Notes: generated by a model not told the origin, from the letters alone. 64,000 nt of DNA from Polaromonas glacialis (GCF_000709345.1 NZ_KL448323.1:332884-396883); one strand, 5' to 3'. Counted from the stretch's first letter, positions 1 through 10,067 are shown. Made by a program: numbers and translations.

Positions 1-1
1 C

Positions 2-310
2 GTCGGAATGGCGGCCAGCATGGGCGCATTTTTGCTGTCAGCCGGCACCAAAGGCAAGCGCTTTTCGCTGCCCAATTCGCGCGTCATGATTCACCAGCCG
101 TCGGGTGGTGCGCAGGGACAGGCATCGGACATCGAAATTCATGCCAGAGACATCCTGAAGACACGCGATCAGTTAAACCGCATCCTGGCGCACAACACCG
201 GCCAGACGGTTGAAAAAATCGAGCGCGACACCGAGCGCGACTATTTCATGTTTGCCGACGAAGCCCAAGCCTATGGCGTGGTCGATCAGGTAATCTCCAA
301 ACGACCCTGA
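2..310 (+). CDS. clpP: ATP-dependent Clp protease proteolytic subunit (3' part)
   Basis: This is the C-terminal half of ClpP, the serine peptidase that forms the barrel degrading substrates unfolded by ClpX or ClpA in the cytoplasm. The frame is open at the window's left edge, so the start lies outside. The segment carries the nucleophile Ser in AASMGAF and the catalytic His in VMIHQP, followed by the conserved [10 protein letters not shown] helix and [10 protein letters not shown], all as in E. coli ClpP. It ends at TGA 308-310, is followed by a strong terminator and then by clpX on the same strand, the classic clpP-clpX-lon order. Confidence 0.97.
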   Translation, partial: VGMAASMGAFLLSAGTKGKRFSLPNSRVMIHQPSGGAQGQASDIEIHARDILKTRDQLNRILAHNTGQTVEKIERDTERDYFMFADEAQAYGVVDQVISKRP

Positions 311-343
311 TCTGCCTTGTAGAGCGTAAGACAGCTTTGCAAT

Positions 344-380
344 AACGGCGTTTTTCTGTTACAGAAACGCCGTTTTTTTA
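344..380 (+). terminator. Rho-independent terminator after clpP
   Basis: An inverted repeat of about 13 bp (AACGGCGTTTTTCTG against CAGAAACGCCGTT, one bulged T) with a short loop is followed by a T run. It lies between clpP and clpX, so clpX probably receives part of its transcription from readthrough or from its own promoter in 380-430. Confidence 0.85.
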
Positions 381-439
381 TTGGTTATCATTGGCGAAGC
401 GCATAGTTTCACCATGTCACGTTAAAGGTGTCCCCCACA

Positions 440-1705
<1,266 letters not shown>

Positions 1706-1729
1706 GTCCCGGACAGGACGAGGCACGTG

Positions 1730-1757
1730 CCTGAAACGGCAGCCTTTGTCCCCGGTC
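1730..1757 (+). promoter_or_regulatory. Possible heat-shock (sigma-32-like) promoter of lon
   Basis: CCTGAAA at 1730-1736 and CCCCGGTC at 1750-1757 are separated by 13 bp and resemble the sigma-32 consensus (CTTGAAA, 13-15 bp, CCCCATnT). The site lies about 70 bp upstream of lon, a heat-shock gene in enterobacteria. The -10 half matches imperfectly, so this is a suggestion only. Confidence 0.35.
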
Positions 1758-1826
1758 ACTACAATTTCGCCCGATCCTGAGAAGGCTCGTCGCGTTTTGC
1801 CTTGTTATGAAGGTTTAAGGTTTTAT

Positions 1827-4256
1827 ATGTCTGCACAAACTTTTCTTCCTCCCACGCCTATTGACCTGCCTTTGCTGCCTTTGCGCGATGTTGTGGTTTT
1901 TCCGCATATGGTGATCCCGCTGTTTGTGGGCCGGCCCAAGAGCATCAAGGCTTTGGAACTGGCCATGGAATCCGAGCGCCGAATCATGCTGGTGGCCCAG
2001 AAAACCGCAGCCAAGGATGAACCGTCCGTTGATGACATGTTCGAGGTGGGCTGCGTGGCCACCATTCTGCAACTCCTGAAGTTGCCAGACGGCACGGTCA
2101 AAGTCCTGGTAGAAGGGCAGCAGCGCGCCAGGGTGAACAAGATCGAGGACGGCGAGCAGCATTTCACCGCCAATGTGTCACCGGTCGAGCCCGTGGCCGT
2201 TGTCGCGGGTAGCAAGGGCAGCGAGATCGAGGCCTTGCGCCGCGCCGTGACGCAGCAGTTTGACCATTACGTCAAGCTGAACAAGAAAATACCGCCCGAG
2301 ATACTGACATCGATCTCCAGCATTGATGATGCCGGGCGCCTGGCTGACACAATCGCTGCGCACTTGCCGCTCAAGCTGGATGCCAAGCAGGTCATTTTGG
2401 ATATGGACAATGTCAAAGCGCGTCTTGAGAATCTGTACGAGCAGCTCGAGCGCGAGGTCGATATTCTCAATGTGGACAAAAAGATCCGCGGTCGCGTCAA
2501 GCGGCAGATGGAAAAAAACCAGCGCGACTTCTACCTGAACGAGCAGGTCAAGGCCATCCAGAAAGAACTGGGTGAGGGCGAAGAAGGCGCTGATCTCGAA
2601 GAGATCGAAAAGAAGATCAAGAACGCCAAAATGCCGCAGGAAGCCCGTAAAAAGGCAGAAAGCGAACTCAAGAAACTGAAACTGATGTCGCCAATGTCGG
2701 CGGAAGCCACAGTGGTGCGCAGCTACATCGATGTGCTGCTGGGTTTACCTTGGAGCAAGAAAACCAAGATCAAGCATGATCTGGTCAACGCCGAAGCCGT
2801 GCTCAATGAGGACCACTACGGCCTTGAAAAGGTCAAGGATCGCATTGTCGAATACCTCGCGGTGCAGCAGCGGGTTGACAAACTAAAGGCGCCGATTCTG
2901 TGCCTTGTAGGGCCTCCGGGTGTCGGCAAGACATCGCTCGGCCAGTCGATTGCCAAAGCCACCGGTCGCAAGTATGTCCGCATGGCCTTGGGCGGTATGC
3001 GCGACGAGGCCGAAATCCGTGGCCACCGCCGTACTTATATTGGCGCCCTGCCTGGCAAGGTATTGCAGAACCTGAGCAAGGCCGGCACGCGCAATCCTTT
3101 GTTCCTGCTTGACGAGATTGACAAGCTTGGCACTGATTTTCGCGGCGACCCCTCCAGCGCGCTGCTTGAAGTGCTGGACCCGGAACAGAACCATACCTTT
3201 GGCGACCACTATGTCGAGGTCGATTTTGACCTGAGTGACGTGATGTTTGTTGCGACGTCCAATTCGATGAATATTCCGCCGGCCCTGCTGGACCGCATGG
3301 AAGTCATCCGCTTATCGGGCTACACCGAGGACGAAAAAACCAGCATTGCCATGCGTTACCTGCTGCCCAAGCAGGTCAAGAACAATGGCGTGAAGGAGGA
3401 CGAACTGGAAGTGCAGGAGCAGGCGGTGCGCGACATCGTGCGCTACTACACGCGTGAAGCCGGTGTTCGCTCGCTGGAGCGGGAACTGTCCAAGATTTGC
3501 CGCAAGGTCGTCAAGGGCATACAGCTCAAGAAGATGACGCCAAAAGTGCTCGTCACACCCGACAACCTGAATGAATTCCTGGGTGTGAGGAAATACGATT
3601 ACGGCCGTGCGGAAAAGAACAATCAGGTGGGCCAGGTCGTCGGTCTGGCCTGGACTGAAGTGGGTGGTGACCTTCTAACGATCGAAGCGGCCGTCATGCC
3701 GGGCAAGGGCGTCATCACACGCACAGGGTCATTGGGCGATGTCATGAAAGAGTCGGTCGAGGCGGCCCGAACCGTGGTTCGAAGCCGGTCCAGGGGCTTG
3801 GGTATCAAGGATGAGATGTTTGAAAAGCGTGACATTCACATCCATGTCCCTGACGGCGCGACCCCCAAAGACGGCCCGAGTGCCGGGGCCGCCATGACCA
3901 CCGCGTTTGTTTCTGCATTGACTGGAATTCCTGTCCGTGGCGATGTGGCCATGACCGGTGAAATCACGCTGCGGGGCGAGGTCACTGCCATTGGCGGTCT
4001 GAAAGAAAAGCTGCTTGCTGCCCTGCGCGGAGGCATCAAGACCGTGCTGATACCGCAGGAAAATGCCAAGGATCTTCAGGAAATTCCAGACAATGTCAAA
4101 GCAGGTCTCGAAATCATCCCCGTGAAGTGGATTGACCAAGTGCTGCAGGTTGCCTTGGAGCGGCAGCCGGTGCCCTTGACCGATGAAGAAGTTGCGTTGA
4201 TTGCCGCCGCCAGCGCCGCCGCCCCGTCGCAAGCCGTCGGCACGGTCAAGCATTGA
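1827..4256 (+). CDS. lon: ATP-dependent protease La (Lon)
   Basis: Lon is a cytoplasmic AAA+ serine protease that degrades misfolded and regulatory proteins. The 809-residue product has the N-terminal substrate-binding domain beginning [16 protein letters not shown], a central helical region, Walker A GPPGVGKT near residue 360, Walker B FLLDEIDK near 425, and a C-terminal protease domain with the Ser-Lys dyad: Ser about 685 in [10 protein letters not shown] and Lys about 728 in [10 protein letters not shown]. The ATG at 1827 is chosen because the family N terminus starts here; the frame is open further upstream into clpX but that part is unlike Lon. A tRNA cluster follows. Confidence 0.98.
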   Translation: MSAQTFLPPTPIDLPLLPLRDVVVFPHMVIPLFVGRPKSIKALELAMESERRIMLVAQKTAAKDEPSVDDMFEVGCVATILQLLKLPDGTVKVLVEGQQRARVNKIEDGEQHFTANVSPVEPVAVVAGSKGSEIEALRRAVTQQFDHYVKLNKKIPPEILTSISSIDDAGRLADTIAAHLPLKLDAKQVILDMDNVKARLENLYEQLEREVDILNVDKKIRGRVKRQMEKNQRDFYLNEQVKAIQKELGEGEEGADLEEIEKKIKNAKMPQEARKKAESELKKLKLMSPMSAEATVVRSYIDVLLGLPWSKKTKIKHDLVNAEAVLNEDHYGLEKVKDRIVEYLAVQQRVDKLKAPILCLVGPPGVGKTSLGQSIAKATGRKYVRMALGGMRDEAEIRGHRRTYIGALPGKVLQNLSKAGTRNPLFLLDEIDKLGTDFRGDPSSALLEVLDPEQNHTFGDHYVEVDFDLSDVMFVATSNSMNIPPALLDRMEVIRLSGYTEDEKTSIAMRYLLPKQVKNNGVKEDELEVQEQAVRDIVRYYTREAGVRSLERELSKICRKVVKGIQLKKMTPKVLVTPDNLNEFLGVRKYDYGRAEKNNQVGQVVGLAWTEVGGDLLTIEAAVMPGKGVITRTGSLGDVMKESVEAARTVVRSRSRGLGIKDEMFEKRDIHIHVPDGATPKDGPSAGAAMTTAFVSALTGIPVRGDVAMTGEITLRGEVTAIGGLKEKLLAALRGGIKTVLIPQENAKDLQEIPDNVKAGLEIIPVKWIDQVLQVALERQPVPLTDEEVALIAAASAAAPSQAVGTVKH

Positions 4257-4297
4257 GAAAACTTCTCCGTGATTCAGGAAAGTGTAAAAAATCACGC

Positions 4298-4303
4298 TAT
4301 AAT
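4298..4303 (+). promoter_or_regulatory. -10 box of the first tRNA-Gly promoter
   Basis: A perfect TATAAT stands 14 bp before the mature tRNA-Gly start. No good -35 hexamer is visible at standard spacing. The same box recurs at 4584-4589 in the duplicate unit. Confidence 0.55.
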
Positions 4304-4317
4304 ATGTAGCTAGACTC

Positions 4318-4393
4318 GCGGGAGTAGCTCAGTTGGTAGAGCGCAACCTTGCCAAGGTTGAGGTCGAGAGTTCGAGCCTCTTTTCCCGCTCCA
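4318..4393 (+). tRNA. tRNA-Gly(GCC), copy 1
   Basis: A 76-nt cloverleaf with acceptor GCGGGAG pairing to TTCCCGC (one G-U), D arm AGCTCAGTTGGTAGAGC, anticodon loop with GCC, T loop TTCGAGC and encoded CCA. It is followed directly by a terminator. Confidence 0.97.
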
Positions 4394-4397
4394 ATTC

Positions 4398-4429
4398 AAA
4401 GGGCAGCACTTCAAAATGCTGCCCTTTTT
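4398..4429 (+). terminator. Terminator between tRNA-Gly and tRNA-Cys, copy 1
   Basis: Stem AAAGGGCAGCA / TGCTGCCCTTT with an 8-nt loop and T run. It separates tRNA-Gly from tRNA-Cys, so the Cys gene needs readthrough or its own promoter. Confidence 0.85.
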
Positions 4430-4451
4430 GGTTGGAAAATAAGAAAAAAAG

Positions 4452-4525
4452 GGCGCGGTAACAAAGCGGTTATGTACCGGATTGCAAATCCGGCTAGCCC
4501 GGTTCGACTCCGGGCCGCGCCTCCA
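4452..4525 (+). tRNA. tRNA-Cys(GCA), copy 1
   Basis: A 74-nt tRNA with acceptor GGCGCGG/CCGCGCC, anticodon GCA within CCGGATTGCAAATCCGG, T arm GGTTCGACTCC and encoded CCA. Confidence 0.96.
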
Positions 4526-4583
4526 TCAAACGATGGTCGTCAGTTTTTCATTTGGAAAAAGCTGGAATGGCGAAAAACCAAGC

Positions 4584-4589
4584 TATAAT
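4584..4589 (+). promoter_or_regulatory. -10 box of the second tRNA-Gly promoter
   Basis: TATAAT located 286 bp after the first copy's box and 14 bp before the second tRNA-Gly, so the duplication carried the promoter core along. Confidence 0.55.
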
Positions 4590-4603
4590 TTATAGCTAGA
4601 CTC

Positions 4604-4679
4604 GCGGGAGTAGCTCAGTTGGTAGAGCGCAACCTTGCCAAGGTTGAGGTCGAGAGTTCGAGCCTCTTTTCCCGCTCCA
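4604..4679 (+). tRNA. tRNA-Gly(GCC), copy 2
   Basis: Identical to the gene at 4318-4393, with the same anticodon GCC and encoded CCA. Confidence 0.97.
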
Positions 4680-4683
4680 ATTC

Positions 4684-4715
4684 AAAGGGCAGCACTTCAA
4701 AATGCTGCCCTTTTT
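4684..4715 (+). terminator. Terminator between tRNA-Gly and tRNA-Cys, copy 2
   Basis: Same 11-bp stem and T run as at 4398-4429, duplicated with the unit. Confidence 0.85.
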
Positions 4716-4737
4716 GGTTGGAAAATAAGAAAAAAAG

Positions 4738-4811
4738 GGCGCGGTAACAAAGCGGTTATGTACCGGATTGCAAATCCGGCTAGCCCGGTTCGACTCCGGG
4801 CCGCGCCTCCA
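4738..4811 (+). tRNA. tRNA-Cys(GCA), copy 2
   Basis: Identical to the gene at 4452-4525, anticodon GCA, encoded CCA. Confidence 0.96.
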
Positions 4812-4827
4812 TCAAATGATGATCGTC

Positions 4828-4851
4828 AAGCCCCTGAAAAGGGGCTTTTTG
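4828..4851 (+). terminator. Terminator after second tRNA-Cys
   Basis: AAGCCCC paired with GGGGCTT around a 6-nt loop and followed by a T run. It closes the duplicated tRNA unit. A TTGACA at 4853-4858 follows and could be the -35 of the tRNA-Leu promoter, though no convincing -10 is seen. Confidence 0.8.
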
Positions 4852-4899
4852 TTTGACAATACAGCTTGGCTCAGTCAACAAATTTTCCAAAAATCACCG

Positions 4900-4986
4900 G
4901 CGAGAGTGGCGTAATCGGTAGCCGCAGCAGACTTAAAATCTGCCGACCGAAAGGTCATACGGGTTCAAGTCCCGTCTCTCGCACCA
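4900..4986 (+). tRNA. tRNA-Leu(TAA)
   Basis: An 87-nt class II tRNA with a long variable arm. Acceptor GCGAGAG pairs with CTCTCGC, the anticodon loop CTTAAAA gives TAA, the T arm is GGGTTCAAGTCCC and CCA is encoded. The Gly-Cys-Leu order completes the cluster. Confidence 0.96.
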
Positions 4987-5259
4987 TCCTGAGTTCGACT
5001 TCGCTTGCGTCACGGCCTGAATTGAGGGCAGCGCAGGCCTAGGTCTTGGTCGGGCATTCGGCATCAGGCATGCCAAGACCGCCGCTTGGAACAGCGAGGC
5101 ATAAATGCCGCTGACCTGGCGCCTGTCGGCGTTTCGGCCGGAGCGCAGCGCGGCGTCCAATTGCCTGTGCGCACGCGCGTCGCGGCGCTCAAGAGCGAAG
5201 GGTGGTTGAACCTGACGACCTGCCGAGCGCGCTCCAGATTCACGGGTAAGCTCGGGTGC

Positions 5260-5799
5260 ATGCCTGCTCTCTTCCAGTCGCGTCGCCATTTCCTGCAAAC
5301 CACTTGTGCCGCCGCCAGCGCCCCGTTGTGGCTGCCAGCGGGCGCCCAGCACCTGACGGGCGAGGCTTATCAGGTCAGCCCGTGGGCCGGTCCGGTGGAT
5401 GGCTTCGAACTGGTCGATACCACCGGCAAGATCTGGCGCGCTGCCGACTTCAGGGGGCGCGCCGTGCTGCTCAACTTCTGGGCCAGATGGTGCGAACCGT
5501 GCCGCGCCGAGATGCCTTCGCTCCAGCAGGTGGCCGCCCTGCATGGCGCCGGCAGGCTGCTGGTGCTGGCCATCAACTTCAAGGAAAAACCGGCCAGCGC
5601 CCTGCAGTTCGCCGAGCGGGCCGGCATCACGCTGCCGGTGCTGCTCGATGTCGATGGCCAGGCCGCCCGACGCTGGGGTGTCCGGATTTTTCCGACCACG
5701 CTGACCATTGACCGCCGGGGCCGTCCCAGGAACCGGGTGCAGGGCGAACTGGACTGGACCGGCCCGGCGGCCGCGAAACTGATCGCCAGCCTGCTGTAG
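5260..5799 (+). CDS. TlpA/ResA-like thioredoxin-family protein, probably exported
   Basis: A 179-residue thioredoxin-fold protein with the redox motif WCEPC at about residues 77-81 and the family features VLLNFWARWC and a cis-Pro region IFPTT. The N terminus SRRHFLQ followed by an Ala-rich stretch resembles a twin-arginine signal, so export and a disulfide-handling role in the periplasm are likely. The frame is open back to 5086, but the ATG at 5260 is favoured because it places the signal at the N terminus. The next gene also has a Tat-like leader. The exact partner is unknown; cytochrome c maturation or peroxide reduction are possible. Confidence 0.8.
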   Translation: MPALFQSRRHFLQTTCAAASAPLWLPAGAQHLTGEAYQVSPWAGPVDGFELVDTTGKIWRAADFRGRAVLLNFWARWCEPCRAEMPSLQQVAALHGAGRLLVLAINFKEKPASALQFAERAGITLPVLLDVDGQAARRWGVRIFPTTLTIDRRGRPRNRVQGELDWTGPAAAKLIASLL

Positions 5800-5973
5800 G
5801 GTCCACGTTGCCTGCGTGAAAAACCGCTGCACGGGCGGCTCCAGCGATAATCGAAGGTTGCCGGTGACTGGCGCGCTGCCCTGCAGCGACTGTCCAGCCC
5901 GGCACCACTTCCCGGCGCATCTTTACCTGCGCCGGTGCTGTGACCCTTTCACCATCCCTCCCGGAGTTCATCG

Positions 5974-7092
5974 ATGACCACCGTACGCCGCAGCTTTCTG
6001 AAAAATACGGCTGCCGCCGCCCTGGCCGCCTCCCTGCCCAGCCTCAACTTTGCCCAGGCGCCCGCCGCTCCCGCCCGCACCCTGTTTGCACCGCAAAGCG
6101 GCGCCTGGCGCACGTTCGAGGTCACGACCCGGGTGGACATTGCCAAGCCCAATGGCGCCACCCGGGTGTGGCTGCCGATTCCGTCGGTCAACAGCGGCTA
6201 CCAGCATTCGCTCGAAAGCAGCTTCTCCAGCAACGGCGCCGGCAAGTTTCTGCAGGACGGCCAGGACGGCGCCAAGATGCTGTACGTTGACTTCGCCCCT
6301 GGCGAGGCCAGGCCGTTTGCCGAACTCACCAGCCGCGTGCAGACGCAAAACCGTGCCGTGGACTGGTCGCAAAAAACCGCCAAGGCAGAAGATGCAGAAA
6401 CGCTGCGCTATTTCACCCGGGCCACCGACCTGATTCCGACGGATGGCATCGTGCGCAAGACCGCACTCGAAGCCACGCAGGGCGCCAGGACCGACCTGCA
6501 AAAAGTCCGGCAGATCTACGACTGGGTGGTCACCAACACCTACCGCGAACCCAAGGTGCGCGGCTGTGGCGAAGGCGACATCCAGAGCATGCTGGAAACC
6601 GGCAACCTGGGCGGCAAGTGCGCCGACCTCAATGCGATCTTTGTCGGCCTGTGCCGCGCCGCCGGCGTTCCGGCGCGCGACGTGTACGGCATCCGGCTGG
6701 TACCGTCAAGCTTTGGCTACAAGGAACTGTCGGGCAACCCGGCCAGCCTCAAGGGCGCGCAGCACTGCCGAAGCGAAGCCTACCTGAAGGGCTACGGCTG
6801 GGTCGCGATGGACCCGGCCGACGTCGCCAAGGTCATGCGCCTGGAAACCGCCGACTGGATCAAGAACACCACCGACCCCGTGGTGGCCCCGGTCAACAAG
6901 GCGCTGTTCGGCGGCTGGGAAGGCAACTGGATGGCCTACAACACCGCGCATGACGTGTCGCTGCCCCATGCCAAAGGCAGCCAACTGGGTTTCTTCATGT
7001 ACCCCGTGGGTGAAAACGCCGCCGGACGTTTTGACTCGTACGCGCCGGATGACTTCAAGTACCAGATCACCGCCAAGGAAATCAAGGCCTGA
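5974..7092 (+). CDS. Transglutaminase-like superfamily protein, Tat-type signal
   Basis: A 372-residue protein starting MTTVRRSFLKN followed by an Ala-rich hydrophobic stretch, a good twin-arginine signal. The transglutaminase-like (cysteine protease-like) core has the Cys in GGKCADLNA (about residue 216), the His in GAQHC (about 264) and the Asp in WVAMDP (about 280), the expected Cys-His-Asp triad order. CCGGAG lies 8 bp before the ATG. The substrate is unknown; family members include peptidases and peptide-crosslinking enzymes. Its stop TGA (7090-7092) is exactly where an IS element begins, and a TGA is repeated on the other side of the element, so the reading frame is intact. Confidence 0.85.
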   Translation: MTTVRRSFLKNTAAAALAASLPSLNFAQAPAAPARTLFAPQSGAWRTFEVTTRVDIAKPNGATRVWLPIPSVNSGYQHSLESSFSSNGAGKFLQDGQDGAKMLYVDFAPGEARPFAELTSRVQTQNRAVDWSQKTAKAEDAETLRYFTRATDLIPTDGIVRKTALEATQGARTDLQKVRQIYDWVVTNTYREPKVRGCGEGDIQSMLETGNLGGKCADLNAIFVGLCRAAGVPARDVYGIRLVPSSFGYKELSGNPASLKGAQHCRSEAYLKGYGWVAMDPADVAKVMRLETADWIKNTTDPVVAPVNKALFGGWEGNWMAYNTAHDVSLPHAKGSQLGFFMYPVGENAAGRFDSYAPDDFKYQITAKEIKA

Positions 7093-7105
7093 TACCAATC
7101 CCGTG

Positions 7106-7717
7106 TCATGAAATAACCGAAGCCGAGGGCAGCACTGCCCAGCTGCGGGAGCACAAAGAGCGGATGGCGCCAGGGATTTGCGTGAAGGCATTCCAGGCGT
7201 CGCAGCAGGCGTCAACAATCTGCTCGTAGCCGTCGTAGCAGCGGTTGGCCAAGTGCCGGTCGCGTAGTTGCGCCCACACCTGCTCGGCCGGGTTGAGCTC
7301 GGGCGACCCCGCTGGCAGCGGCAACAATGAAACGTTCGGGAACTGCGGCAGTTTGGGCGTGGTGTGCCATCCCGCGCGGTCCAGCACCAGCACGGCATGG
7401 CGTCCCGCAGGCACCGCTTCGCTCAGGACCTGCAGATGATGGCTCATCGCCTCGGTATTGGCGTGCGGCATGACCAGACCGATGGCACTGTCCTGCCGTG
7501 GACAGACGGCGCCAAAGATGTACGCCGATTCGGACTGCTGCTGGCGCACCACCCGGGGCCGCGTTCCCTTGCGCGCCCACAGGCGCGTTTGCGTGCCGCG
7601 CTGGCCGATGCGCATTTCATCCTGGAACCAGATGTCCACCTGTTCAGGCGCAACGCCTGGCGGCAGCGTTGCGGCGACTTCCTGGACGAAGTTTTTTTTT
7701 GAATTCGGCTTGTGCAA
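7106..7717 (-). CDS. IS630-family transposase, catalytic part (orfB), copy 1
   Basis: This is the DDE catalytic domain of an IS630-type transposase. Visible acidic motifs are WFQDEMRIGQRG, VLVLDRAGWH and SPELNPAEQVW, the usual D, D and E positions of this family. The ATG at 7717 lies inside the upstream frame, so the active product is probably an orfA-orfB fusion made by a +1 shift, or an RNA polymerase slip dropping one A, at a run of nine A (T9 on the plus strand at 7692-7700). Confidence 0.88.
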   Translation of the reverse strand: MHKPNSKKNFVQEVAATLPPGVAPEQVDIWFQDEMRIGQRGTQTRLWARKGTRPRVVRQQQSESAYIFGAVCPRQDSAIGLVMPHANTEAMSHHLQVLSEAVPAGRHAVLVLDRAGWHTTPKLPQFPNVSLLPLPAGSPELNPAEQVWAQLRDRHLANRCYDGYEQIVDACCDAWNAFTQIPGAIRSLCSRSWAVLPSASVIS

Positions 7718-8177
7718 CCAGATCGGCGTAGGGACTGACGGCGCGGGCCGAAATCCATACCAGCCCCAGGCGCTTCATCAGGTCATACACACCGTTCAGG
7801 CTGTAGGCCACGCCAAACTGCCCGGCCAGCAACTGGCGGATGTCTTCGCCCCGCACCCGACCGCCGCCGCGTTCGCCCTGCAGTTGCTCGACCGCCTGGC
7901 GAAACGCTTCCTCCTGTGCTTTGGCAAGGCGCTGCGTGCTCCAGTCATGCGGCATGCCGGCCAGACGGGCCACGCCGCCAGCGAGGAACCATTGCACCCA
8001 GCGCATGACCGCGTGGCGGGTCACGCGCAATGCAGCCGCCACTTCGGTATAGCTCTTGCCGTCCTTTAGGTGCGCCAGCGCGATCAGGCGCAGTCGCCGG
8101 CGCCCATCCTTTTCCTTGTGGGCCAGTCGGTCGAAATCATAGGGCTGCAGCTGATCAATGATGTGCTGAGATAACAT
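7644..8177 (-). CDS. IS630-family transposase, helix-turn-helix part (orfA), copy 1
   Basis: A 177-residue N-terminal transposase part with a helix-turn-helix region (SYTEVAAALRVTRHAVMRWV) that binds the element's ends. A textbook Shine-Dalgarno, AGGAGGT, precedes the ATG at 8177. The frame crosses the A9 run near codon 160 and then reads basic out-of-frame sequence to its stop; family continuity is in the overlapping orfB frame. Confidence 0.85.
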   Translation of the reverse strand: MLSQHIIDQLQPYDFDRLAHKEKDGRRRLRLIALAHLKDGKSYTEVAAALRVTRHAVMRWVQWFLAGGVARLAGMPHDWSTQRLAKAQEEAFRQAVEQLQGERGGGRVRGEDIRQLLAGQFGVAYSLNGVYDLMKRLGLVWISARAVSPYADLVAQAEFKKKLRPGSRRNAAARRCA

Positions 8178-8298
8178 TTTCGTAACCTCCTGCGAGAGCC
8201 AATATGTCTCAGACTCCGATCGCTGGCTTTGGTTCTTTGTCTGTCGGGATTGGTATGAGGCCGACGCGCGCGGTGCCCGGCTGAAGGGCTGATTTTTC

Positions 8299-8362
8299 AA
8301 GCCAAATTGGCCCTTTGCGCTGGTCCTGTCAGCGCAGGCAGCTATCGAAATGATAGTTTTCA
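8299..8362 (-). repeat. Dispersed two-hairpin repeat, copy 1 (intergenic)
   Basis: Read on the minus strand, an ACTATCATTTCGATAGCTGC half is followed by a TGCGC...GCGCA hairpin and then GGCCAATTT. It lies between the IS element and the pseudouridine synthase gene. It belongs to the family of about 65 bp listed at eleven other places in this window. Confidence 0.8.
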
Positions 8363-8394
8363 GACTCGCCTGCGGCAGCGCATGGATTCCAGCC

Positions 8395-9303
8395 TCACAG
8401 CTGCATCAACGAAAGCCGGCTGACAAACCTGCGTGCCTGACCGGTCAGCGGGTCGGTGAAGGCAATCGACCGGGCCAGCAACTGCAGCGGCTGGGCATGG
8501 TCATCATCAGGCGTCACTTCAACCGGCGGGTACATCCGGTCGTTGCAGATCGGCAGGCCCAGCGCATTCATGTGAACGCGCAGCTGGTGCTTTTTCCCGG
8601 TCACGGGGCTCAGCGCATACAGCGCCTGTTCGCCCCGGACCTGCAGCACCTCGATCAGTGTTTCGCTGTTGGCCTCGCCCGGCGCTTCGCGTTGCCGGAA
8701 AAAAGGCTCGTCTTCCACGATGCGCGTCTTTCGCCGCAGGGGAAATTGCAAATCGGCGCGCCACGGGGCAATGGCTTCGTAATGCTTGACGACTTCATGC
8801 CGCCGGAACAGTGCCTGGTAGGCGTCGCGTTCCTCGGGCCGGACGCAAAACAGCACCAGGCCGGCGGTCTCGCGGTCGATGCGGTGGATCGGGATCAGGC
8901 TGTCGATGCCGAGTTGGTTCTTCAGCCGCACCAGCAGCGTTTCCTGCAGGTAGTGGCCCGAAGGCGTGACCGGCAAAAAATGCGGCTTGTCGGCCACGAC
9001 CAGGTGCTCGTCCTGGAACAGCACGGCGGCTTCGAACGGAATGCGCGTTTCAACCGGCAGGGCGCGGTAGTAGTACAGACGCATGTGGCCTTGGTACGCT
9101 CGCTGCGCCGTGACCATGCCGCCGAACTCGTCGGCCACCAGCCCGGCCGCCATGCGCTCCAGCCAGGTCTGCCGGGAAATGGCCGGAAAGCGCTCGACCA
9201 GGAAATCAGTGAACGTCGGCCAGTCGCCCGCCGGCAAGCCGACGCAACTCGGGCTGACGCCGTGGCGCGTTGGCAGACCGCCGTGGGCCAGGGAATGGCT
9301 CAC
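8395..9303 (-). CDS. RluA-family pseudouridine synthase
   Basis: This enzyme isomerises uridine to pseudouridine in rRNA or tRNA. The catalytic Asp is in HRIDRETAG, the signature of the RluA/RluC/RluD group, and the [13 protein letters not shown] motif near the C terminus also fits. The target base cannot be read from sequence. The start is set at GTG 9303, which overlaps the trmB stop (GTGA) and suggests translational coupling; an ATG at 9327 is an alternative. It is the last gene of a minus-strand run with trmB and the EamA transporter. Confidence 0.88.
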   Translation of the reverse strand: MSHSLAHGGLPTRHGVSPSCVGLPAGDWPTFTDFLVERFPAISRQTWLERMAAGLVADEFGGMVTAQRAYQGHMRLYYYRALPVETRIPFEAAVLFQDEHLVVADKPHFLPVTPSGHYLQETLLVRLKNQLGIDSLIPIHRIDRETAGLVLFCVRPEERDAYQALFRRHEVVKHYEAIAPWRADLQFPLRRKTRIVEDEPFFRQREAPGEANSETLIEVLQVRGEQALYALSPVTGKKHQLRVHMNALGLPICNDRMYPPVEVTPDDDHAQPLQLLARSIAFTDPLTGQARRFVSRLSLMQL

Positions 9304-10058
9304 GCGCGCGTGAACACCACGTCCCACACGCCGTGGCCGAGCTTGATGCCCCGGTTTTCAAACTTGGTCAGCGGGCGGTAGCCGGGCTTGGGCGCGTAGC
9401 CGTCGCTTCCTGCGCCTGCCGTGTTCACCAGCAGGGGCTCGGCGGTCAGCACTTCCAGAATCTGCTCCGCATAGGGCTGCCAGTCGGTCGCGCAGTGCAG
9501 GTAGCCCCCTGGCTTGAGGCGGGCGGCCAGCTTGACGATCAGCGGGCTTTGGATCAGCCGGCGCTTGTTGTGCTTGGTCTTGTGCCACGGGTCGGGGAAA
9601 AAGATGTGTACGCCGTCCAGGCTGGACAGGGGCAGCATGTGGTCGATCACCTCGACCGCGTCGTGCTGCAGGATGCGGATGTTGCTCAGGCTGTGCTCGT
9701 CGATGCGCTTGAGCAGCGCGCCAACGCCGGGCGTATGCACTTCGCAGCAGAGGAAATTCTTTTCCGGCATCAGGGCGGCGATATGCGCGGTGGCTTCGCC
9801 CATGCCAAAGCCGATTTCAAGAATCGTCGGCGCGGCGCGTTCATAGACAGCCGCGAAGTCCATCGGCGTGCCGGTGTAGGCCAGCAGGAACTTCGGGCCG
9901 ACATCGGCGAAGGCCTTGGCCTGGCCGACGGTGGTGCGGCCGGTGCGGCGCACGAAACTGCGGATGGTGCGCGGATGGCTCACGTCGGCGGGAGCGCCTT
10001 CGCGAATGTCAGACATGGCGGGCGTGGCGGGCGGGGTGGGGGAGGAAGATTCAATCAC
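9300..10058 (-). CDS. trmB: tRNA (guanine-N7-)-methyltransferase
   Basis: TrmB makes m7G46 in the tRNA variable loop using S-adenosylmethionine. The product shows the SAM-binding segment [15 protein letters not shown], the [17 protein letters not shown] signature unique to TrmB, and the C-terminal TKFENRG. The call uses a GTG at 10058, nine bases after the upstream gene's stop; the ATG at 10016 (MSDIREG) is an equally possible start because the first 14 residues are low-complexity Ser/Pro/Thr. It overlaps the downstream pseudouridine synthase by 4 bp, pairing two RNA-modification genes. Confidence 0.95.
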   Translation of the reverse strand: MIESSSPTPPATPAMSDIREGAPADVSHPRTIRSFVRRTGRTTVGQAKAFADVGPKFLLAYTGTPMDFAAVYERAAPTILEIGFGMGEATAHIAALMPEKNFLCCEVHTPGVGALLKRIDEHSLSNIRILQHDAVEVIDHMLPLSSLDGVHIFFPDPWHKTKHNKRRLIQSPLIVKLAARLKPGGYLHCATDWQPYAEQILEVLTAEPLLVNTAGAGSDGYAPKPGYRPLTKFENRGIKLGHGVWDVVFTRA

Positions 10059-10067
10059 CCGGCGATT

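Larger units (their letters stand above)
4286..4827 (+). repeat. Tandem duplication of a tRNA-Gly/tRNA-Cys unit
   Basis: Two near-identical units (about 4286-4541 and 4572-4827, offset exactly 286 bp) each hold a TATAAT box, tRNA-Gly(GCC), an intrinsic terminator and tRNA-Cys(GCA). The differences I see lie only near the edges, for example around the -10 box and just after the Cys gene. This indicates a recent or gene-converted tandem duplication. Confidence 0.9.
7093..8255 (-). mobile_element. IS630-family insertion sequence, copy 1
   Basis: A 1163-bp element with terminal inverted repeats TACCAATCCCG at both ends, carrying a two-frame DDE transposase on the minus strand. It is flanked by TGA on both sides (7090-7092 and 8256-8258). 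The left TGA is the stop codon of the transglutaminase-like gene. The encoded proteins, in all reading frames, are the same as in the copy at 52983-54145, so the copies are essentially identical and transposition is recent. Confidence 0.92.

Noticed and set aside
4933..5832. 299-codon minus-strand frame over tRNA-Leu and the thioredoxin-like gene
   Set aside because: Its end is the antisense translation of tRNA-Leu (RRDLNPYDLS), a well-known artefact.
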